A stretch of DNA of 9,417 nt. Origin: JAXGVG01 sp040773965. GTDB taxonomy: Bacteria > Pseudomonadota > Alphaproteobacteria > UBA9219. The DNA is taken from assembly GCA_040773965.1 (NCBI GenBank), contig JAXGVG010000067.1, positions 1 through 9,417 on the forward strand, given 5' to 3'. The first letter of the stretch is position 1; every line of letters begins with the position of its first letter. The position numbers and the translations under genes are program-made. Positions 7,630 to 9,417 of the stretch are shown one piece after another. Under the pieces are notes generated by a model. It made no database searches, was not told the origin of the DNA, and worked only from the letters and a program-made list of their open reading frames with translations.

Positions 7630-7939
7630 CTTAACGTTTTCTTCTTGATAATCTTATGAACGGAAAGAATTTCGCCGTAACGATTCGACGATTCGCCTGC
7701 CCGGCAATCGTAAAATAATTTCTCTTCCCGCACTTTTCTCTACCAACCTCTTTTCCGCGAAACCGGAGATCCCTCTTTCTCGAAGACAATAAAACCGGAA
7801 ACTTGCGAAAAGAAAACCGGACGAACTTCTCGTGAAAGAATGAGAAAGAAAACGCCGAAGAAAAAAATGAAAAACGCCATAAAACCAAGGTTATTTCAAG
7901 GTTTTTTGAAAAGAGACCTCACAGGGTTTCAGGCAAAGT
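7630..7939. other. Gene-free A+T-rich stretch with spaced repeats
   Basis: No convincing gene is seen. The left half of the plus strand is pyrimidine-rich and the right half (about 7780–7880) purine-rich. AAACCGGA occurs three times, at 7760, 7792 and 7814, with 32 and 22 bases between starts, close to whole helical turns. CGATTCGA/CGATTCGC is a tandem 8-base repeat at 7681–7696. A 6-bp hairpin, TTTCAA/TTGAAA, lies at 7894–7911. A 33-codon Lys-rich frame at 7840–7941 lacks a ribosome-binding site. Confidence 0.5.
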
Positions 7940-7992
7940 AAAACCCCTGTTCGGCTTATCTGCGATCGCGAGACATACCGAACAGGGGTTTT
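7940..7992. terminator. Strong bidirectional intrinsic terminator
   Basis: AAAACCCCTGTTCGG (7940–7954) and CCGAACAGGGGTTTT (7978–7992) form a perfect 15-bp stem. The 23-base loop can fold further through TCT/AGA and CG/CG pairs around ATCG. The plus strand ends in TTTTT and the minus strand in TTTT, so it can stop transcription from both sides. On the minus strand it lies about 34 bases after the stop of the small basic gene at 8026–8091. On the plus strand it is a backstop for read-through from rpoD. Confidence 0.85.
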
Positions 7993-7999
7993 TGAATCT

Positions 8000-8026
8000 A
8001 TCATCGCCCCGAAGGGCGAGAATGAT
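8000..8026 (-). other. UUCG-loop hairpin overlapping the stop codon of the small basic gene
   Basis: On the minus strand TCGCCC (8019–8014) and GGGCGA (8009–8004) close a TTCG tetraloop, one of the most stable RNA loops. An outer pairing of ATCA (8026–8023) with TGAT (8003–8000) reaches into the TAA stop codon across a three-base bulge. No T tract follows, so this is more likely a 3'-end stabiliser or processing element than a terminator; the stronger terminator lies just beyond. Confidence 0.6.
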
Positions 8027-8091
8027 TACTTTCTCTTCTTGGCGGTCTTTTTCTTCGCCGTCTTCTTCACAGCTTTCTTCTTCTTAGCCAT
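8026..8091 (-). CDS. 21-residue Lys-rich basic micro-protein
   Basis: The gene encodes 21 residues: 12 Lys, 1 Arg, 4 Ala, 2 Thr, 1 Val and the initiator Met, with no acidic residue, a net charge of about +13. It begins MAKKKKAVKK and continues with two TAKK units. The ATG at 8091 has a perfect AAGGAGG (8103–8097) five bases upstream, a plausible promoter lies behind it and a strong terminator follows, so it looks like an independent transcription unit. The composition recalls the Lys/Ala tails of bacterial histone H1-like proteins, so binding to nucleic acid or to acidic RNA–protein surfaces is likely, but this is inference from charge alone. It is too short for homology to be decisive. Both Lys codons occur (mainly AAG), so it is not a simple triplet expansion. 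Confidence 0.72.
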   Translation of the reverse strand: MAKKKKAVKKTAKKKTAKKRK

Positions 8092-8123
8092 AGTGGCCTC
8101 CTTAACTAGAGTAGAGTGGCATC

Positions 8124-8152
8124 ATGTTGTGTCCGGTTGCAAGAATAGTCAA
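8124..8152 (-). promoter_or_regulatory. Candidate promoter of the small basic gene
   Basis: TTGACT (8152–8147) and CAACAT (8129–8124) read on the minus strand with a 17-base spacer, about 20 bases before the Shine–Dalgarno sequence. The −35 is good and the −10 mediocre. ATGTTG/CAACAT hexamers recur nearby, so a regulator may overlap it. Confidence 0.42.
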
Positions 8153-8429
8153 CAACATTTTAGCTATTGCTTCGTCATACGTCCGAAATGTTCCATGTTG
8201 CGCGTGATGAGTTGCAGTGTTGCAACATATCTTTGTGCCAAAACTTCATGTGACAATATCCGCTCGCGACGTTTTGCATTTTGCAAAGACTATTTAGTGC
8301 CGTCACGCTGCCCGGATACTTTTGCGTTCCCATCTTTCGCCGCAACGCGCTGAAAGACGGAACGCCGGAAAACGTGGAAGCGCCCGAAGAGACAATCCAC
8401 TGGCCTAAAAGACCGCTCCCACGGCATAT
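8153..8429. other. Gene-free stretch with short palindromes
   Basis: No gene is supported between the small basic gene and the tRNA. ATGTTGC (8195–8201) and GCAACAT (8222–8228) are inverted copies, and TTGCA/TGCAA lies inside the second part. TTTGCA-TTT-TGCAAA (8273–8287) is a perfect 6-bp palindrome with a three-base centre and could be an operator or small hairpin. The open plus-strand frame here starts inside the basic gene's antisense strand and has no ribosome-binding site. Confidence 0.4.
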
Positions 8430-8457
8430 TTGCTAACCTGCGCGGCTTTGCTATGTT
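8430..8457 (+). promoter_or_regulatory. Candidate tRNA promoter
   Basis: TTGCTA (8430–8435) and TATGTT (8452–8457) are separated by 16 bases and would start transcription roughly 25 bases before the tRNA. Both boxes are partial matches to the sigma-70 consensus. Confidence 0.35.
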
Positions 8458-8487
8458 GGTTGCCGCCTGTGGCCGGTTGCGGTCAAA

Positions 8488-8564
8488 GGGCCTGTAGCTC
8501 AGCTGGTCAGAGCGGACCGCTCATAACGGTTTGGTCGTAGGTTCAAATCCTACCGGGCCCACCA
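8488..8564 (+). tRNA. tRNA-Ile2 (anticodon CAT, read as lysidine-AU)
   Basis: The 77 bases fold as a complete cloverleaf: acceptor GGGCCTG/CGGGCCC with one T·G wobble, D stem GCTC/GAGC, anticodon stem GACCG/CGGTT with loop CTCATAA, variable loop TGGTC, T stem GTAGG/CCTAC with loop TTCAAAT, and an encoded CCA. Anticodon CAT (8522–8524) could mean Met, initiator Met or Ile2. The first acceptor pair is normal, which argues against initiator. Acceptor pairs C4–G69 and C5–G68, known positive determinants for the lysidine synthetase TilS in E. coli, together with a TTGGTCG segment like E. coli ileX, favour Ile2, which decodes AUA after modification. Elongator Met remains possible. Confidence 0.9.
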
Positions 8565-8565
8565 A

Positions 8566-8591
8566 CCTTCACGCGCGGAAGCGCGCGAAGG
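8566..8591 (+). terminator. Hairpin directly after the tRNA
   Basis: CCTTC-A-CGCGC and GCGCG-C-GAAGG close a GGAA tetraloop with one internal mismatch, starting one base after the tRNA CCA. No T tract follows, but a second stem, CCCCC/GGGGG (8601–8605 and 8613–8617), does. It may terminate transcription or mark the 3' processing point of the tRNA precursor. Confidence 0.5.
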
Positions 8592-8638
8592 CTGGGCTCT
8601 CCCCCAAAGGATGGGGGCGGGGGTTGGGTGACATTCTT

Positions 8639-8693
8639 ATGTCCTGCGTAGCAGCGAAGCAGGACTGGCGACGCTTTGCGAACCACAGGACAT
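8639..8693. repeat. Nested inverted-repeat element
   Basis: ATGTCCTG (8639–8646) and CAGGACAT (8686–8693) form an 8-bp outer stem. Alternatively GTCCTGC (8641–8647) pairs with GCAGGAC (8659–8665), and CGCTTTGCG (8672–8680) can form a small hairpin of its own. GACAT (8630–8634) can also pair with ATGTC (8639–8643). The element lies 5 bases past the stop of the PH-domain gene on the minus strand. The mutually exclusive folds and AGGAC/GTCCT repetition resemble dispersed intergenic palindromic repeats, but copy number cannot be judged from one window. Confidence 0.5.
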
Positions 8694-8698
8694 CCCCC

Positions 8699-9271
8699 TT
8701 AATCATTCGCTCCGGGGTCCACAAGCTCCGTGCCCGGCTGGACATAGGGTTGCTGTTGAGCTCCGGGGTGCGCCTGCTCGATGGTACGCATGAGATGAGA
8801 GTGGAACCGGTAAGGGTTCGCCACGTGATCGATGGGCGAAATGCCCCCGCCCGTTCCTTTCACCATAACCGTGCCATAACCGAGGATTCGCCCCAGTACG
8901 GTCTGATCGATATTGGCGCCTTCCACGCGGGGGATCATGACCTCATAGGTTGTCGTGGCGATAAAGCCGTACTTGGCGATCACGCGGCGCTCGGTAATGA
9001 CAAGCTCGGTCGAGATCTGCCGGATAAAGGCCATAAGGAGGTAAAAGGCCCCGATCAGGATGACCGCAACGGCTCCGTAACTGACGGGTTTGTCAAGCAT
9101 GCCCGCGATATCGCCTCCCACAAGAAAATTGACGATGCCCGAGCCGTAGTGGCCCGCCAGCGCGCCAAGAAGGGTCAAAAAGACGCCTTCCTTGTAAACG
9201 ATCCAGTGCAATTCGGCGGCATAAACGATATGCTCGTCGGCCTGCATGTCGCGCTGGAGATAGCGGCTCAT
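8699..9271 (-). CDS. Bacterial PH-domain (bPH2-type) membrane protein
   Basis: This 190-residue protein has a short N-terminal cytosolic part (MSRYLQRDMQADEHIVYAAE), two hydrophobic segments at about 26–52 and 63–84, then a soluble domain at about 87–165 typical of bacterial pleckstrin-homology proteins of the YdbS/YdbT kind (STELVITERRVIAKYGFI, then an EVMIPRVEGANIDQTVLGRI-like stretch). The Pro/Gln/Gly-rich tail after 167 is probably disordered. Such proteins are inner-membrane proteins of largely unknown role. The ATG at 9271 has AAGGGG seven bases upstream. It starts 29 bases after the trxB stop on the same strand, so co-transcription is likely. This short single-domain form is common; the family call is fairly secure, the function is not. 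Confidence 0.85.
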   Translation of the reverse strand: MSRYLQRDMQADEHIVYAAELHWIVYKEGVFLTLLGALAGHYGSGIVNFLVGGDIAGMLDKPVSYGAVAVILIGAFYLLMAFIRQISTELVITERRVIAKYGFIATTTYEVMIPRVEGANIDQTVLGRILGYGTVMVKGTGGGISPIDHVANPYRFHSHLMRTIEQAHPGAQQQPYVQPGTELVDPGAND

Positions 9272-9300
9272 AGAGTATCCCCTTATTCTTCCCTCGTTAC

Positions 9301-9417
9301 TTATTCAAGAGCCGAAAGATACCTTTCGGCCTCCAGCGCGGCCATACAACCCATGCCTGCCGCCGTCACGGCCTGGCGGTATACCTTATCCTTAACGTCA
9401 CCGGCCGCAAAGACCCC
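9301..9417 (-). CDS. trxB: Thioredoxin reductase, C-terminal end (partial)
   Basis: Only the last 38 codons are in the window; the rest lies beyond the right edge. They begin GVFAAGDVKDKVYRQAVTAA and continue with GMGCMAALEAERYL, matching the end of E. coli TrxB closely. The GD of AAGDV contacts FAD in this family, and the RQA segment follows it as usual. The enzyme uses NADPH to reduce thioredoxin; its redox-active CxxC pair would lie upstream, outside the window. The stop (9301–9303) is followed closely by the PH-domain gene on the same strand. Confidence 0.95.
   Translation of the reverse strand, partial: GVFAAGDVKDKVYRQAVTAAGMGCMAALEAERYLSALE

Noticed and set aside
7631..7888. 85-codon minus-strand open frame rich in Phe, Ser and Arg
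   Set aside because: The composition reflects pyrimidine/purine-biased intergenic DNA, there is no ribosome-binding site, and the frame reads into the rpoD terminator region.
7840..7941. 33-residue Lys-rich plus-strand frame beginning MRKKTPKKKM
   Set aside because: There is no Shine–Dalgarno sequence, the Lys richness follows from the purine-rich DNA, and the stop lies within the terminator stem. It is probably chance.
8488..8564. tRNA as an integration site for a genomic island
   Set aside because: No integrase gene and no direct repeat of the tRNA 3' end is seen downstream; trxB and the PH gene look like ordinary chromosome.

Overview
The window looks like chromosomal core DNA of an alphaproteobacterium, probably from a lineage without close model relatives. 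The grounds are the yqeY–dnaG–rpoD gene set, the alphaproteobacterial style of RpoD and PckA, and a tRNA with the anticodon CAT. Genus or family cannot be fixed from the sequence alone. Coding DNA is mostly about 60% G+C, while the intergenic stretches and one orphan gene are clearly richer in A+T.

Layout. At the left edge (1–61) is a possible start of a minus-strand gene, perhaps carA. YqeY follows on the plus strand (176–634). Two minus-strand genes come next: an unrecognised 181-residue protein (623–1168), which overlaps the end of yqeY tail to tail, and ATP-dependent phosphoenolpyruvate carboxykinase, pckA (1440–3038). Divergent from pckA are dnaG (3208–5133) and rpoD (5151–7544), 17 bases apart and surely co-transcribed. 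Primase and the housekeeping sigma factor form the usual macromolecular-synthesis pair. The counter-oriented pckA block separates them from yqeY, their common upstream neighbour in this class.

Right of rpoD are about 480 bases without a convincing gene. They hold a likely rpoD terminator (7579–7629), spaced AAACCGGA repeats and a very strong two-way terminator (7940–7992). A tiny minus-strand gene (8026–8091) follows, encoding a 21-residue, almost entirely Lys/Ala/Thr peptide with an excellent ribosome-binding site. About 400 further gene-free bases hold its likely promoter and several short palindromes. Then come a tRNA-Ile2 (anticodon CAT, 8488–8564), a cluster of hairpins (8566–8693), a bacterial PH-domain membrane protein (8699–9271, minus) and the last 38 codons of thioredoxin reductase trxB (9301–9417, minus), which probably share one transcript.

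No mobile element, CRISPR array, toxin–antitoxin pair or defence system is visible. The most unusual items are the basic micro-protein with its structured transcript end, the unusually long RpoD (797 residues, with a Lys/Pro/Ala-rich N-terminal tail and an inserted basic linker), and the A+T-rich orphan gene at 623–1168.
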